Shown piece by piece: positions 27,730 through 39,686 of a stretch of 64,000 bases of DNA (its first letter is position 1; every line of letters starts with the position of its first letter). The notes under the pieces are model-generated. The model was not told the origin of the DNA, made no database searches, and saw nothing but the letters and a program-made list of their open reading frames with translations. The translations under genes were made by a program, and so were the position numbers. The stretch comes from Microbacterium sp. MYb45. GTDB lineage: Bacteria > Actinomycetota > Actinomycetes > Actinomycetales > Microbacteriaceae. The stretch lies in assembly GCF_002979655.1 (NCBI RefSeq), contig NZ_PCPG01000001.1, positions 496,001 to 560,000 on the forward strand, written 5' to 3'.

Positions 27730-27956
27730 CGGAGGTTCTTCCTCGGAGGAGTGAGTGCGGGGACAGCGGTGCGGCGGTGTCGCCCAGGATAGACCCGTCC
27801 CGAAACACTCATCTCTCGGGCATTTCCCGGGACCATCCGCTATCCTGGGGTCGTCGCGGCTCGCCCGCGGCCGCACAAACCGTGTATCTACCGGCCGTCG
27901 GCATCCCCGGCGGACAGCGGCGGCACCCGACATCGCGTCTTCGACGCGCGAGAGCC

Positions 27957-29219
27957 ATGACACACGCATCAGCACCCCCGCAGATCACCGAGCCGAGCCC
28001 GAGCCTTCTCCGTCTCGCCGGATTCCCCTACTTCCTCATCGCCTTCATCGCGCGACTTCCGTTCGCCATGATGGTCGTCGGCGTCCTGACCGTCGTAGTG
28101 TCGGCCCGCGGCTCGCTCTCGCTGGGTGGGCTCACCTCGGCCGCCGTCGGTCTGGGAACGGCGTGCTTCGGCCCCCTTCTCGGCGCCGCCGCCGACCGGT
28201 TCGGCCAGCGGGTGGTCCTGGTCGTGCTCGCGCTGGCCAACGGCGCGATGCTCCTGCTCTTCACCTTCGTGGTCTACGGGGAAGCGGCCGATGGCTTCGT
28301 GCTGTTGGCGGCGGTCGGGATCGGCGCCACGGCACCGCAGGTCGCGCCGCTCTCGCGCTCACGTCTGGTCACGATCATCGCCGATCGGATGCCGGAGGCG
28401 CGTCGCGCGAAGACCGTCTCCGGGACGATGGCCTACGAGTCCGCGGCGGATGAGACCGTGTTCGTCTTCGGGCCGTTCCTGGTCGGCATCCTGGCTTCCG
28501 CATTCGCTCCCTGGGCTCCGCTGGTGGGCGCCGCCGTGCTCACCGTCGTCTTCGTCGGCGCGTTCGCGCTGCACCCCAGCGGACGTCACGTGTCGCAGGA
28601 CCGCGACGCCGACGGCAGGGCGCCGTCAGCGGTCTCGGAGCTCTTCCGGCCGCAACTGCGCATAGTCGTCCTCGGCATCCTGGGCGTCGGGATCTTCTTC
28701 GGGACGATGCTGACGTCGCTGACGTCGTTCATGGCGGACCGCGGTGCGCCCGAGCAGGCCGGACTGCTCTACGGCGTCATGGGCGTCGGGTCGGCGGTAC
28801 TCGCGCTGGGGGTCGCCTGGCTTCCTCCGTCGTTCTCGATGCGGGCACGGTGGCTCGTCTTCTCCGGCATCCTGCTGGCCGGAACACTCCTGCTCGGCCT
28901 CGTCGACTCGCCCGGCACGATGATGCTGGCGCTGGCGATCATGGGAATCGGAATCGGACCCACCCTGGTCACGCAATACAGCTTCGGTGCCGCCCGCAGT
29001 CCGCGTGGACGTTCGGCGACGGTGATGACGATGCTGGGCTCCGGCGTCGTGGTCGGGCAGTCGATCGGTGCGGCAGTGGCCGGCGAGATCGCCGAGAACG
29101 TCGGAACGTCCGCCGCGCTCCTGCTCCCGATGATCGCGGCATTCATCGCCTTCGGCGCGGGAGTGGCGAACTGGGCGCTCAGCAGCGAGCGGCGTACACG
29201 TTCGTCGGTGACGGCCTGA
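27957..29219 (+). CDS. MFS transporter
   Basis: This 420-residue, 12-TM carrier has LRLAGFPYFLIAFIARLPFA at the N-terminus, the cytoplasmic loop AADRFGQRVVLVVL (motif A) and GIGIGPTLVTQYSFGAARSP in the C-half. It looks like an actinobacterial MFS exporter of unknown substrate. The start is the ATG at 27957, which gives a standard N-terminus before TM1; a longer in-frame reading from 27699 would cross the divergent control region. It is divergent from the aminotransferase, whose product might be related, but this is guesswork. Confidence 0.82.
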   Translation: MTHASAPPQITEPSPSLLRLAGFPYFLIAFIARLPFAMMVVGVLTVVVSARGSLSLGGLTSAAVGLGTACFGPLLGAAADRFGQRVVLVVLALANGAMLLLFTFVVYGEAADGFVLLAAVGIGATAPQVAPLSRSRLVTIIADRMPEARRAKTVSGTMAYESAADETVFVFGPFLVGILASAFAPWAPLVGAAVLTVVFVGAFALHPSGRHVSQDRDADGRAPSAVSELFRPQLRIVVLGILGVGIFFGTMLTSLTSFMADRGAPEQAGLLYGVMGVGSAVLALGVAWLPPSFSMRARWLVFSGILLAGTLLLGLVDSPGTMMLALAIMGIGIGPTLVTQYSFGAARSPRGRSATVMTMLGSGVVVGQSIGAAVAGEIAENVGTSAALLLPMIAAFIAFGAGVANWALSSERRTRSSVTA

Positions 29220-29285
29220 CCTCCGGCGACGGTATTCCGCGATCCTGGGTAGGTTTGATTTCACCGCTGATGTGAGGAGTCCCCC

Positions 29286-30692
29286 TTGACCGCCGCAGAT
29301 TTCGTCGTCGTCGCCAACCGCCTGCCGGTCGACCGGGTGGAGGGACCTGACGGCGAGGAAGTTTGGCGCACGTCTCCTGGTGGGCTCGTGGCCGCCCTCG
29401 AGCCGATGATGCGCAACGTGCGCGGGGCCTGGGTGGGCTGGGCAGGGCAGGCCGACGTCGAGCTCACGCCGTTCGAAGCCGGTGGTATCGAGCTGGTGCC
29501 GGTCGCACTGAGTGCGCAGGAGGTCGCGGAGTACTACGAGGGCTTCGCCAACGACACGATCTGGCCGCTGTACCACGACGTGATCGCGCCGCCGCAGTAC
29601 CACCGCGAATGGTGGGACGCGTATGTCAGAGTCAACCGTCGGTTCGCCGAGGCTGCCGCCGCTGCCGTGGCGGAGGAGGGCACCGTCTGGGTGCACGACT
29701 ACCAGCTGCAACTCGTCCCGCAGATGCTTCGCGAACTGCGTCCGGACGTGACGATCGGCTACTTCCACCACATCCCGTTCCCGGCTCACGGTCTCTACGC
29801 CCAGTTGCCGTGGCGGGATCAGGTGCTGCGCGGGCTGCTCGGTGCCGACGTCATCGGCTTCCAGCGCGCTCAGGACGCCACCTACTTCCTCACGGCCGTG
29901 CGCCGCAGACTCCGCTACGACGTCAAGGGACCGAACGTCTCGGTGCCTGACGGGGAGGGGACCCGCACGGCGCTGGCGCGGGCGTTCCCGATCTCCATCG
30001 ACACGACGCCGTATCTCGAGCTCGCGGCCCGTGAGGACGTGCGTGCACGCGCCGCCGAGATCCGCGCGAGCCTCGGCAACCCGAAGCGCATCCTGCTCGG
30101 CGTCGATCGACTGGACTACACCAAGGGCATCCGCCACCGCATCAAGGCCTACGGGGAGTTGCTCGCAGAAGGGCGGCTCAACGTCGAGGACGTCACGCTC
30201 GTGCAGGTCGCGAGCCCCAGCCGGGAGCGCGTCGACGCGTACGTCCACCTGCGCGATGAGATCGAGCTCGCCGTCAGCCGCATCAACGGCGACACCGACA
30301 CGATGGGCCACTCCGCCATCCGGTATCTGCACCAGGGGTATCCGCGCGAGGAGATGGTCGCCCTCTACCTGGCCGCCGACGTGATGCTGGTCACCGCATT
30401 GCGCGACGGCATGAACCTCGTGGCCAAGGAGTACGTCGCCAGTCGCGTGGACGATCGCGGCGTCCTCGTGCTCAGCGAGTTCACCGGGGCGGCGGACGAG
30501 CTCCGGCAGGCGGTGCGGGTCAACCCGCACGACATCGAAGGGCTCAAAGACGCGATCATGACCGCGGTGGAGATGCCCCCGGCCGAGCAGGGACGGCGTA
30601 TGAGATCGCTGCGCCGTCGTGTGCTGGACAACGACGTGAACGCCTGGTCCTCCTCGTTCCTCGCCGCCCTGTCCGAGGTGCGCGCGCGCTGA
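29286..30692 (+). CDS. otsA: trehalose-6-phosphate synthase
   Basis: OtsA (468 residues) is a GT20 glycosyltransferase that joins UDP-glucose and glucose 6-phosphate to trehalose 6-phosphate, a compatible solute precursor. Landmarks are VVVANRLPVDR, TSPGGLVAALEP, GYFHHIPFP, VDRLDYTKGIRHR and RDGMNLVAKEYVA. The start is TTG with GAGGAG 6 bases upstream; a TAGGTT hexamer about 35 bases further up may be the promoter. otsB follows after 52 bases, so the pathway is complete. Confidence 0.95.
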   Translation: MTAADFVVVANRLPVDRVEGPDGEEVWRTSPGGLVAALEPMMRNVRGAWVGWAGQADVELTPFEAGGIELVPVALSAQEVAEYYEGFANDTIWPLYHDVIAPPQYHREWWDAYVRVNRRFAEAAAAAVAEEGTVWVHDYQLQLVPQMLRELRPDVTIGYFHHIPFPAHGLYAQLPWRDQVLRGLLGADVIGFQRAQDATYFLTAVRRRLRYDVKGPNVSVPDGEGTRTALARAFPISIDTTPYLELAAREDVRARAAEIRASLGNPKRILLGVDRLDYTKGIRHRIKAYGELLAEGRLNVEDVTLVQVASPSRERVDAYVHLRDEIELAVSRINGDTDTMGHSAIRYLHQGYPREEMVALYLAADVMLVTALRDGMNLVAKEYVASRVDDRGVLVLSEFTGAADELRQAVRVNPHDIEGLKDAIMTAVEMPPAEQGRRMRSLRRRVLDNDVNAWSSSFLAALSEVRAR

Positions 30693-30744
30693 GCACCCGC
30701 GGGGCCGCGATACTGGGAACGAACCCCCTGTGATTGGAGAACCT

Positions 30745-31542
30745 GTGACGCGCCCCTGGATCCCCGGAACCGCCGATGACGACCTGAGTGCCCTGGCGGC
30801 GACGCCGCGCCTGGTCGTTGCCCTCGACTTCGACGGCACCGCCTCGCCTCTCGTGCCTGACCCGATGGCTGCGCGCGCGCTTCCCGAGGTCGCGATCCAG
30901 GTGGAGCGGCTCGCGTCGCTTCCCGACACCGTCGTGGCGTACGTCTCCGGACGCAGCATGCACGATCTGCGGGTCATCACCGAACACACCGACGACTCCG
31001 CCATCGCCCTCGCGGGTTCCCACGGCGCGCAGTACTGGTTCCCGGGTGAGGGAGATGCCGAGATCGCGGGCGACGTCACCGAGGACGGCTCGCGTGAAGA
31101 GCTGTGGGCAGCCGCGAAGCCGATCATCGAGCGCTTCGAAGGTGCCGAGTTCGAACCCAAGACCTTCGGCATGGGCGTGCACACCCGCCGCGCGGACCGC
31201 GAGACCGAGGAGCGCGTCTTCGCCGAGATCGACGCTCTCGTCGCCGAGCGCTTCCCGCACTGGCGACGTCGGGCCGGACACCGCGTGCTGGAGTTCTCCT
31301 CGCGTGCAGAGGGCAAGGACGCGGCCATGACGGCGCTTCGTGAGCGCTTCGACGCCACCGGAATCCTGTTCGCCGGTGACGATGTGACCGACGAGGATGC
31401 GATGCGCGTGCTCGGCGAGGGCGACCTCGGCGTGCGCGTCGGTCCGGGGGAGAGCGCTGCGGCGCTTCGTGTGGACACTCCACAACAGATCGCCGCGCTT
31501 CTGGAGGCGCTGGCGGACGAACGCGCCTCCGCACGGCAATAG
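30745..31542 (+). CDS. otsB: trehalose-6-phosphate phosphatase
   Basis: OtsB (265 residues) is a HAD-superfamily phosphatase that makes trehalose from trehalose 6-phosphate. Motif I is LDFDGTASPL (about residues 27-36), motif II the VAYVSGRS stretch and motif IV GDDVTDEDAM. The GTG at 30745 is chosen because GGAGAA lies 5 bases before it; a GTG five codons upstream lacks this. Its TAG stop is also the first half of the ilvD -10 hexamer TAGACT. Confidence 0.94.
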   Translation: MTRPWIPGTADDDLSALAATPRLVVALDFDGTASPLVPDPMAARALPEVAIQVERLASLPDTVVAYVSGRSMHDLRVITEHTDDSAIALAGSHGAQYWFPGEGDAEIAGDVTEDGSREELWAAAKPIIERFEGAEFEPKTFGMGVHTRRADRETEERVFAEIDALVAERFPHWRRRAGHRVLEFSSRAEGKDAAMTALRERFDATGILFAGDDVTDEDAMRVLGEGDLGVRVGPGESAAALRVDTPQQIAALLEALADERASARQ

Positions 31543-31545
31543 ACT
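31540..31545 (+). promoter_or_regulatory. -10 element of ilvD, overlapping the otsB stop codon (leaderless)
   Basis: TAGACT ends exactly 6 bases before the ilvD ATG; its first three bases are the otsB stop codon. It lets the ilv genes be transcribed apart from trehalose synthesis. Confidence 0.65.
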
Positions 31546-31551
31546 TCCGTC

Positions 31552-33270
31552 ATGTCCTCGCATGATCCCTCCCAGAGCGCGCCCATCGACATCAAGCCCC
31601 GCAGCCGCGTCGTCACCGACGGCATCGAGGCCACGACCTCCCGAGGCATGCTCCGTGCCGTCGGGATGGGGGACGCCGACTGGGACAAACCGCAGATCGG
31701 CATCGCGTCCAGCTGGAACGAGATCACTCCCTGCAACCTGAGCCTCGACCGGCTCGCTCAGGGCGCCAAGGAGGGTGTGCACTCCGGCGGCGGCTACCCG
31801 CTGCAGTTCGGCACGATCTCCGTTTCGGACGGCATCTCGATGGGCCACGAGGGGATGCACTTCTCGCTGGTGTCCCGTGAGGTCATCGCCGACTCCGTCG
31901 AGACCGTGATGATGGCCGAGCGCCTCGACGGCTCCGTCCTGCTCGCCGGGTGCGACAAGTCGATCCCCGGCATGCTCATGGCGAGCGCCCGCCTCGATCT
32001 GTCGAGCGTGTTCCTCTACGCCGGCTCGATCGCGCCGGGGTGGGTCAAGCTCTCCGACGGCACCGAGAAGGACGTCACGATCATCGACTCGTTCGAGGCG
32101 GTCGGCGCCTGCCGTGCCGGTCTCATGAGCGAGGAGGACCTCAAGCGCATCGAGTGTGCGATCGCCCCGGGCGAGGGGGCCTGCGGTGGCATGTACACCG
32201 CCAACACGATGGCATCCGTCGCCGAGGCGCTCGGTCTCAGCCTCCCCGGTTCGGCCGCTCCGCCCGCCGCGGACCGTCGGCGCGACTACTTCGCCCACCG
32301 CTCGGGCGAGGCCGTCGTGAACCTGCTCCGCCAGGGCATCACGACGCGCGACATCCTCACCAAGGAGGCGTTCGAGAACGCGATCGCCCTGGCGATGGCG
32401 CTCGGCGGCTCCACGAACGTCGTGCTCCACCTGCTGGCGATCGCTCGCGAGGCCGACGTCGACCTGAGCCTGCACGACTTCAACCGCATCGGCGACAAGG
32501 TTCCCCACGTCGCCGACATGAAGCCGTTCGGCAAGTACGTCATGAACGACGTCGACCGTCACGGCGGCATCCCCGTGATCATGAAGGCGATGCTCGACGA
32601 GGGCCTCCTGCACGGTGACGCTCTCACGGTCACGGGCAAGACGCTCGCCGAGAACCTCGCCGATCTCGACCCGCAGCCGATCGACGGCGAGGTCATCCAC
32701 ACGTTCGACAACCCGATCCACGCGACCGGCGGACTCACGATCCTGCACGGTTCGCTGGCTCCTGAGGGTGCCGTCGTCAAGACGGCCGGCTTCGACGCCG
32801 CCGTGTTCGAGGGCCCCGCCCGCGTGTTCGAGCGCGAGCGCGCCGCCATGGACGCCGTCGCGGAGGGCGAGATCGAGCCCGGTACCGTCATCGTCATCCG
32901 CTACGAGGGGCCCAAGGGCGGACCGGGTATGCGCGAGATGCTCGCCATCACCGCGGCCATCAAGGGCGCGGGACTCGGAAAAGATGTACTACTCTTGACG
33001 GACGGACGATTCTCAGGCGGCACAACCGGCCTGTGCATCGGCCACATAGCACCCGAAGCGGTGGACGCAGGTCCTATCGCCTTCGTGCGCGATGGTGATC
33101 TGATACGGGTCGATATCGCAGCTCGCTCTCTCGATCTACTCGTCGACGAGGCAGAGCTCGCCTCCCGCCGCTCTGGCTGGGAGCCGCTTCCCCCGCGCTA
33201 TACCCGAGGCGTTCTTGCCAAGTACTCGCGCCTCGTGCGGTCCGCCGCCGAGGGAGCGACCACCGGCTGA
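31552..33270 (+). CDS. ilvD: dihydroxy-acid dehydratase
   Basis: IlvD (572 residues) is the Fe-S dehydratase that makes 2-oxoisovalerate and 3-methyl-2-oxopentanoate for valine, isoleucine and leucine. Cluster cysteines are in [18 protein letters not shown] and [13 protein letters not shown], and the C-terminal [20 protein letters not shown] is intact. Codon use changes abruptly at about base 32980: upstream codons are almost all GC-ending, while the last about 290 bases use rare ones such as GTA, CTA, TTG, TCA, ACA and ATA. The protein reads through normally, so this may be a recombined 3' end. It has its own leaderless promoter and precedes ilvB. Confidence 0.95.
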   Translation: MSSHDPSQSAPIDIKPRSRVVTDGIEATTSRGMLRAVGMGDADWDKPQIGIASSWNEITPCNLSLDRLAQGAKEGVHSGGGYPLQFGTISVSDGISMGHEGMHFSLVSREVIADSVETVMMAERLDGSVLLAGCDKSIPGMLMASARLDLSSVFLYAGSIAPGWVKLSDGTEKDVTIIDSFEAVGACRAGLMSEEDLKRIECAIAPGEGACGGMYTANTMASVAEALGLSLPGSAAPPAADRRRDYFAHRSGEAVVNLLRQGITTRDILTKEAFENAIALAMALGGSTNVVLHLLAIAREADVDLSLHDFNRIGDKVPHVADMKPFGKYVMNDVDRHGGIPVIMKAMLDEGLLHGDALTVTGKTLAENLADLDPQPIDGEVIHTFDNPIHATGGLTILHGSLAPEGAVVKTAGFDAAVFEGPARVFERERAAMDAVAEGEIEPGTVIVIRYEGPKGGPGMREMLAITAAIKGAGLGKDVLLLTDGRFSGGTTGLCIGHIAPEAVDAGPIAFVRDGDLIRVDIAARSLDLLVDEAELASRRSGWEPLPPRYTRGVLAKYSRLVRSAAEGATTG

Positions 33271-33321
33271 CCCGGACGCTCCGGCATCCGGTGTCCTCCA
33301 CAGATCATCAGAAGGAAAGTC

Positions 33322-35124
33322 ATGACTGCTGACTCCGCCCCGGCTGTGCCGAGGCCGCCCGCCCGTCAATCCTCTGCTCCGGAGATCACCGGCGCCGAGG
33401 CCGTCGTCCGCTCGCTCGAGCTGCTCGGTGTCACGGATGTCTTCGGCCTGCCCGGCGGGGCGATCCTCCCCGTGTACGACCCGCTGATGGATGCCAAGGA
33501 TCTGCGCCACATCCTGGTGCGGCACGAGCAGGGGGCCGGCCACGCGGCCGAGGGGTACGCCTCCGCGTCCGGCAAGGTGGGCGTGTGCATCGCGACCTCC
33601 GGCCCGGGTGCGACGAACCTCGTCACCGCGATCGCCGACGCCTACATGGACTCGGTGCCGATGCTGGCCATCACCGGTCAGGTGTTCTCGACACTGATGG
33701 GGACGGACGCCTTCCAGGAGGCCGACATCGTGGGCATCACGATGCCGATCACGAAGCACTCGTTCCTGGTGAAGGACGCGGCCGACATCCCGGGCGCGAT
33801 CGCGGCGGCGTATGAGATCGCCGGCACAGGTCGCCCCGGTCCCGTGCTGGTCGACATCACCAAGGATGCGCAGCAGGCGACGGCGCCGTTCGTGTGGCCG
33901 CCCAAGATCGATCTCCCCGGCTACCGCCCGGTGACCAAGGCGCACGGCAAGCAGATCCAGGCCGCAGCCACCCTGCTCGCCGAGGCCAAGAAGCCGGTGC
34001 TGTACGTGGGCGGCGGAGTGATCCGCGGCAAGGCGTCGGCCGAGCTCCTCGAGCTCGCGGAATCCACGGGAGCGCCGGTCGTCACCACGCTGATGGCCCG
34101 TGGCGCGTTCCCTGACTCGCACCCGCAGCACCTCGGCATGCCGGGCATGCACGGCACGGTTCCCGCCGTGCTGGCGCTCCAGGAGGCCGACCTCCTCGTC
34201 TCGCTCGGCGCACGGTTCGACGACCGCGTGACGGGCAAGGCGGCGCTCTTCGCCCCGAACGCCAAGGTCGTGCACGTGGACATCGACCCCGCGGAGATCT
34301 CGAAGATCCGCACCGCGGATGTGCCGATCGTGGGAGATGTCCGCGACGTGCTGACCGATCTGGATGCCGCGTTCCGCGGTGCCACCGCCAGCGCGAAGCC
34401 CGACATCGAGGAGTGGTGGTCGTACCTCGATGGCCTCCGCACCGAGTTCCCGCTCGGCTACGCGCCGACGACCGACGGCCTCCTCGCTCCGCAGTACGTG
34501 ATCCAGCGCATCGGCGAGCTCACCGGTCCCGAGGGCATCTTCGCCTCGGGTGTCGGCCAGCATCAGATGTGGGCGGCGCAGTTCATCAAGTACGAGCGCC
34601 CCAACGCCTGGCTGAACTCCGGCGGTGCCGGCACCATGGGCTACTCGGTGCCCGCGGCGATGGGTGCGAAGGTCGCAGAGCCGGAGCGTCACGTCTGGGC
34701 GATCGACGGCGACGGCTGCTTCCAGATGACCAATCAGGAGCTCGCGACCTGCACCATCAACAACATCCCGATCAAGGTCGCGATCATCAACAACTCCTCG
34801 CTGGGCATGGTGCGCCAGTGGCAGACGCTGTTCTACGACGGCCGCCACTCGAACACCGACCTCAACACCGGGCACGGCACGGTCCGAATCCCCGACTTCG
34901 TGAAGCTCGCCGAGGCGTACGGCTGCCTGGCGATCCGCGTGGAGAAGGAGGAAGAGGTGGATGCCGCCATCCAGCTCGCGCTCGAGACGAACGACCGCCC
35001 CGTGGTGATCGACTTCGTCGTGAGCGCCGACTCCATGGTGTGGCCGATGGTCCCGCAGGGCGTCAGCAACAGCTACGTCCAGTACGCCCGCGAGCACGCG
35101 CCCGACTTCGACCAGGAGGACTGA
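33322..35124 (+). CDS. ilvB: acetolactate synthase large subunit
   Basis: IlvB (600 residues) is the thiamin-diphosphate catalytic subunit for the first common step of branched-chain amino acid synthesis. The ThDP glutamate lies in [15 protein letters not shown] (about residue 75), and the C-terminal ThDP/Mg motif is [19 protein letters not shown] followed by [16 protein letters not shown]-binding segments lie in the middle. ATG follows AAGGAAAG. The small subunit begins 3 bases after the stop. No attenuator leader peptide is visible between ilvD and ilvB. Confidence 0.97.
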   Translation: MTADSAPAVPRPPARQSSAPEITGAEAVVRSLELLGVTDVFGLPGGAILPVYDPLMDAKDLRHILVRHEQGAGHAAEGYASASGKVGVCIATSGPGATNLVTAIADAYMDSVPMLAITGQVFSTLMGTDAFQEADIVGITMPITKHSFLVKDAADIPGAIAAAYEIAGTGRPGPVLVDITKDAQQATAPFVWPPKIDLPGYRPVTKAHGKQIQAAATLLAEAKKPVLYVGGGVIRGKASAELLELAESTGAPVVTTLMARGAFPDSHPQHLGMPGMHGTVPAVLALQEADLLVSLGARFDDRVTGKAALFAPNAKVVHVDIDPAEISKIRTADVPIVGDVRDVLTDLDAAFRGATASAKPDIEEWWSYLDGLRTEFPLGYAPTTDGLLAPQYVIQRIGELTGPEGIFASGVGQHQMWAAQFIKYERPNAWLNSGGAGTMGYSVPAAMGAKVAEPERHVWAIDGDGCFQMTNQELATCTINNIPIKVAIINNSSLGMVRQWQTLFYDGRHSNTDLNTGHGTVRIPDFVKLAEAYGCLAIRVEKEEEVDAAIQLALETNDRPVVIDFVVSADSMVWPMVPQGVSNSYVQYAREHAPDFDQED

Positions 35125-35127
35125 TCC

Positions 35128-36743
<1,616 letters not shown>

Positions 36744-36746
<3 letters not shown>

Positions 36747-36770
36747 CCTGAGTCCAGCCTGACCTGAGTC
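36744..36770. repeat. short direct duplication spanning the ilvC stop
   Basis: TGACCTGAGTC occurs twice, 15 bases apart, the first copy containing the ilvC TGA stop. Confidence 0.6.
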
Positions 36771-36773
36771 AAG

Positions 36774-36807
36774 AAGAACGGGCGCCCCCTCGGGGGCGCC
36801 CGTTCTT
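36774..36807 (+). terminator. strong terminator after ilvC
   Basis: AAGAACGGGCGCCCC pairs with GGGGCGCCCGTTCTT around a 4-base loop. The A and T tracts on the two sides make it effective in both directions, so it also serves the convergent dehydrogenase gene. Confidence 0.92.
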
Positions 36808-36826
36808 TCGTCTTCATCCCGGCGGG

Positions 36827-39661
36827 TCAGGTCCGGGTGAGTTCCTCGAGGATCTCGATCACGTGCCGGTAGGAGCGGCCGGTGGCCCTGGTCATCCCGA
36901 TCTCGCACGTGCGGTTGGCCGACACGAACGCATCGAAGCCGCCGCGCTCCTCCTCCGCGGCCGCGATCTCCGCGGATTCCTGTGCGGTCGCACTGGCGGT
37001 GAGTTCCGGATGCAGCATCCCACGGTCACCGGCGAAGGCGCAGCAGCCCCAGCCCTCCGGGATGAAAACGTCGTCGGCGACGGCGGCCGCGATCGCGGTC
37101 AGAGCCCCCGTCGCCCCGAGGGCGGTCGTCGAGCACGTCGGGTGTACGGCCACGGTCGGAAGCTTCGCGGACACGGTCAACCGCGGCAGCACCTCTCGGG
37201 CGACGTACGTCGTCGCATCCTCGATCCGGAGCCCGGCGTACTTCGGACTCTTCGCCACGGACTGCGCGAGCATCACATCGAGGCCCTCTGTGCAGGATGC
37301 GGCGTCGCACACCACGGGGAGCTCGCCCTGGCGGCTCGCCTCCCAGAGGGAATCCAGCACCCGGTCGGACATGAGCCGGTAACCGTCGAGGTGGCCCTTG
37401 GACTTCCAGGGCGTGCCGCAGCAGAGGCCGCCGTTCTCCTCAGGGATCACGATGGGGATGCCGGCGCGTTCCAACAGCTCGCGCAGCGCGTCCCGCGATC
37501 CCTGGCCTTCGCCCTCCGCGCCGAACATCGTGCCGATGCACGCGCCGAAGAACACGACCTGCGCATCGCTCGGGGCTGCGGGGAGCGGAGGCTTCGACCC
37601 GCCGCGGGGAAGTCCCGCGTCGTAGAGCGGGAGTGTGTCGGCGCCCAGAACGGCGCGTCCCACCCGGGTCACTCCACGGACGAGAGGAGCCGGGAGCGCG
37701 TCCGCGACCGTGAGGGCGATGCCGCCGGCGCGGGTGACCGTGCTCCAGTGCTTGGCCGCCGTGCCCCAGAGGGCACCCTCGACGGCGTTCGACTGCTCGG
37801 CCCGCAGCCGACGAACCAGGTCGCCGGTGTTGATGTCGACCGGGCACGCCACACCGCACATGCCGTCGACGGCGCAGGTCTGCACGCCGTCGTAGTCGTA
37901 GTCCTTCTGCAGGTCCCGCAGCAGCTCGGTGTCGCCCTGCTCTTCGGCCCAGGCCATGTCACGGCGGATCACGATGCGCTGACGCGGGGTGAGCGTGATG
38001 CTCTTGCTCGGACACGTCGGCTCGCAGTATCCGCACTCGACGCAGCGGTCGACCTCGTTCTCGACCGTGGGAACGCGCTTGAGGTCGTGCAGGTACGAGT
38101 CGGGGTCGTCGGAGAGGACGACGCCGGGGTTGAGGATGCCGTCGGGATCGAGCAGGCCCTTGATCTCCCACATCATGTCGGTCAGCTCGTCGCCGTACTG
38201 GCGGCGCACGAACGGCGCCATGATGCGACCGGTTCCGTGCTCGGCCTTCAGCGAACCCTGCTGGGACAGCACGAGGTCGACCAGGTCGTCCGTGAACCGG
38301 CGGTAGCGGGCGACGCTGTCGGCGTCGTCGAAGCGCTCGTTGAGCAGGAAATGGACGTTCCCGTCCTTCGCATGACCGAAGATGACCGAGCCCTCGTAAC
38401 CGTGCTCGGCGAACAGTTCGATCAGTCGCTCACAGGTCGCGAGCAGGCGGGGGACAGGGACGACGATGTCTTCGAGCAGAGCGGTCGTGCCGGAGGGGCG
38501 CGCACCCGCCACCGCCGTGTAGAGACCCTTGCGCACATGCCACAGCGCGGCCCGCTCGGCGGCGTCCGTCGTGAGTCGAGGCGCCACGGCCAGCGGCAGG
38601 GCCTCGAAATGCACCTGGGCGGCGGCGCTCGACTCCGTGAGGGACGCAGCATCGGAGGCGTGGACTTCCACGAGCAGGGCCGCATGCCCCTGGACGTCGA
38701 TCTCCGCGATCGCCGCCGGGACATCGCTCAGACCCTGTGCCACGCGCAGCGATGCGGCATCCATCAGCTCGATCGTCGCGAGGCCGAGACGCGTGAGGTC
38801 GGGGAGTGCGGTCATGGCGGCCGACAGCGTCTCGAACACGAGCAGACCGGTGGCGATCGCCGGACGAACCTCGATCGTGCGGAACCGTGCCTCGGCGACG
38901 AACGCGAGGGTGCCCTCGGACCCGATGATGAGGTGCTCGAGGATGCGCACCGGATCGTCGAAGTCGAGCAGGGCGTTGAGGCCGTAGCCCATGGTGTTCT
39001 TCATCGAGAACTGCTGCCGGAGGAAGGCGACGTGCTCCGGTGCGGCGAGCAATCGGGCGCGCAGGGCCAGGAGCCCGTCGGCGATCGCCGGTTCCGCGGC
39101 GCGCAGCAGCTCGTTCGCGTCGGGTCGTCCGGTGTCGAGGATCGTCCCGCTCGGGAGCACGATCGTCATCGATTCGATGGTCTGGTACGAGTTCTCGGTG
39201 ATGCCGCAGGCCATGCCGCTGGAGTTGTTCGCCACGACCCCGCCGATCGTGCAGGCGATCTCACTCGCCGGGTCGGGCCCCAGCTTGCGGCGGTGGCGTG
39301 TCAGCCGGGTGTTGACCTGGCGAACCGTGGCTCCGGGACCGACGCGGACGAATGCGCCGTCGTCCTCCACGCGGATGTCGCGGAAGTGGCTGCGCGTGTC
39401 GACGAGGATGTCGCCGCTGACGCTCTGCCCCGACAGGCTCGTCCCGCCGGAGCGGAAGGTCATCGTGCGTCCCGCCGCACGCACGGCGCCGAACGCACGG
39501 GCGACGCCCTCGGCATCCGCGGGGGAGAGCACCGCATCCGGGATGAGCAGGTAGTGCGAAGCGTCGTGTGCCCGGGCGAAGCGGTCGATGGACCGGGAGT
39601 GCACCTCGGTCGTGGGGCCCAGCAGTGCGGGATCCAGCGGTTCGGCGAGTGTGGTCGGCAC
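36827..39661 (-). CDS. FAD/Fe-S D-2-hydroxyacid dehydrogenase (D-lactate/glycolate type)
   Basis: This 944-residue three-part respiratory oxidoreductase contains an FAD-binding PCMH domain (FRSGGTSLSGQS at about 69-80), an FAD-oxidase C domain, two 4Fe-4S ferredoxin motifs (CVECGYCEPTC near 540, CAVDGMCGVACP near 596) and a C-terminal CCG domain (GGLCCGTPWKSKG, WGCCAFAGDRG). Such single-chain forms fuse what GlcD and GlcF or LutA parts do separately. They oxidise D-lactate, D-2-hydroxyglutarate or glycolate and pass electrons to the quinone pool. The GTG at 39661 has GAGGAG upstream and lies about 30 bases after the predicted transcription start; a TTG at 39697 would be outside the transcript. 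Confidence 0.88.
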   Translation of the reverse strand: MPTTLAEPLDPALLGPTTEVHSRSIDRFARAHDASHYLLIPDAVLSPADAEGVARAFGAVRAAGRTMTFRSGGTSLSGQSVSGDILVDTRSHFRDIRVEDDGAFVRVGPGATVRQVNTRLTRHRRKLGPDPASEIACTIGGVVANNSSGMACGITENSYQTIESMTIVLPSGTILDTGRPDANELLRAAEPAIADGLLALRARLLAAPEHVAFLRQQFSMKNTMGYGLNALLDFDDPVRILEHLIIGSEGTLAFVAEARFRTIEVRPAIATGLLVFETLSAAMTALPDLTRLGLATIELMDAASLRVAQGLSDVPAAIAEIDVQGHAALLVEVHASDAASLTESSAAAQVHFEALPLAVAPRLTTDAAERAALWHVRKGLYTAVAGARPSGTTALLEDIVVPVPRLLATCERLIELFAEHGYEGSVIFGHAKDGNVHFLLNERFDDADSVARYRRFTDDLVDLVLSQQGSLKAEHGTGRIMAPFVRRQYGDELTDMMWEIKGLLDPDGILNPGVVLSDDPDSYLHDLKRVPTVENEVDRCVECGYCEPTCPSKSITLTPRQRIVIRRDMAWAEEQGDTELLRDLQKDYDYDGVQTCAVDGMCGVACPVDINTGDLVRRLRAEQSNAVEGALWGTAAKHWSTVTRAGGIALTVADALPAPLVRGVTRVGRAVLGADTLPLYDAGLPRGGSKPPLPAAPSDAQVVFFGACIGTMFGAEGEGQGSRDALRELLERAGIPIVIPEENGGLCCGTPWKSKGHLDGYRLMSDRVLDSLWEASRQGELPVVCDAASCTEGLDVMLAQSVAKSPKYAGLRIEDATTYVAREVLPRLTVSAKLPTVAVHPTCSTTALGATGALTAIAAAVADDVFIPEGWGCCAFAGDRGMLHPELTASATAQESAEIAAAEEERGGFDAFVSANRTCEIGMTRATGRSYRHVIEILEELTRT

Positions 39662-39686
39662 GGTGCTCCTCTGCTCCGTCGAAAGA

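Noticed and set aside
28626..31736. 1036-codon open frame on the minus strand
   Set aside because: Antisense to the MFS, otsA and otsB genes. Composition is Arg/Ser/Val-rich, typical of a high-GC shadow.
33271..33321. Attenuator or leader peptide for ilvB
   Set aside because: Only 51 bases between ilvD and ilvB, with no branched-chain codon run and no stem-loop pair.
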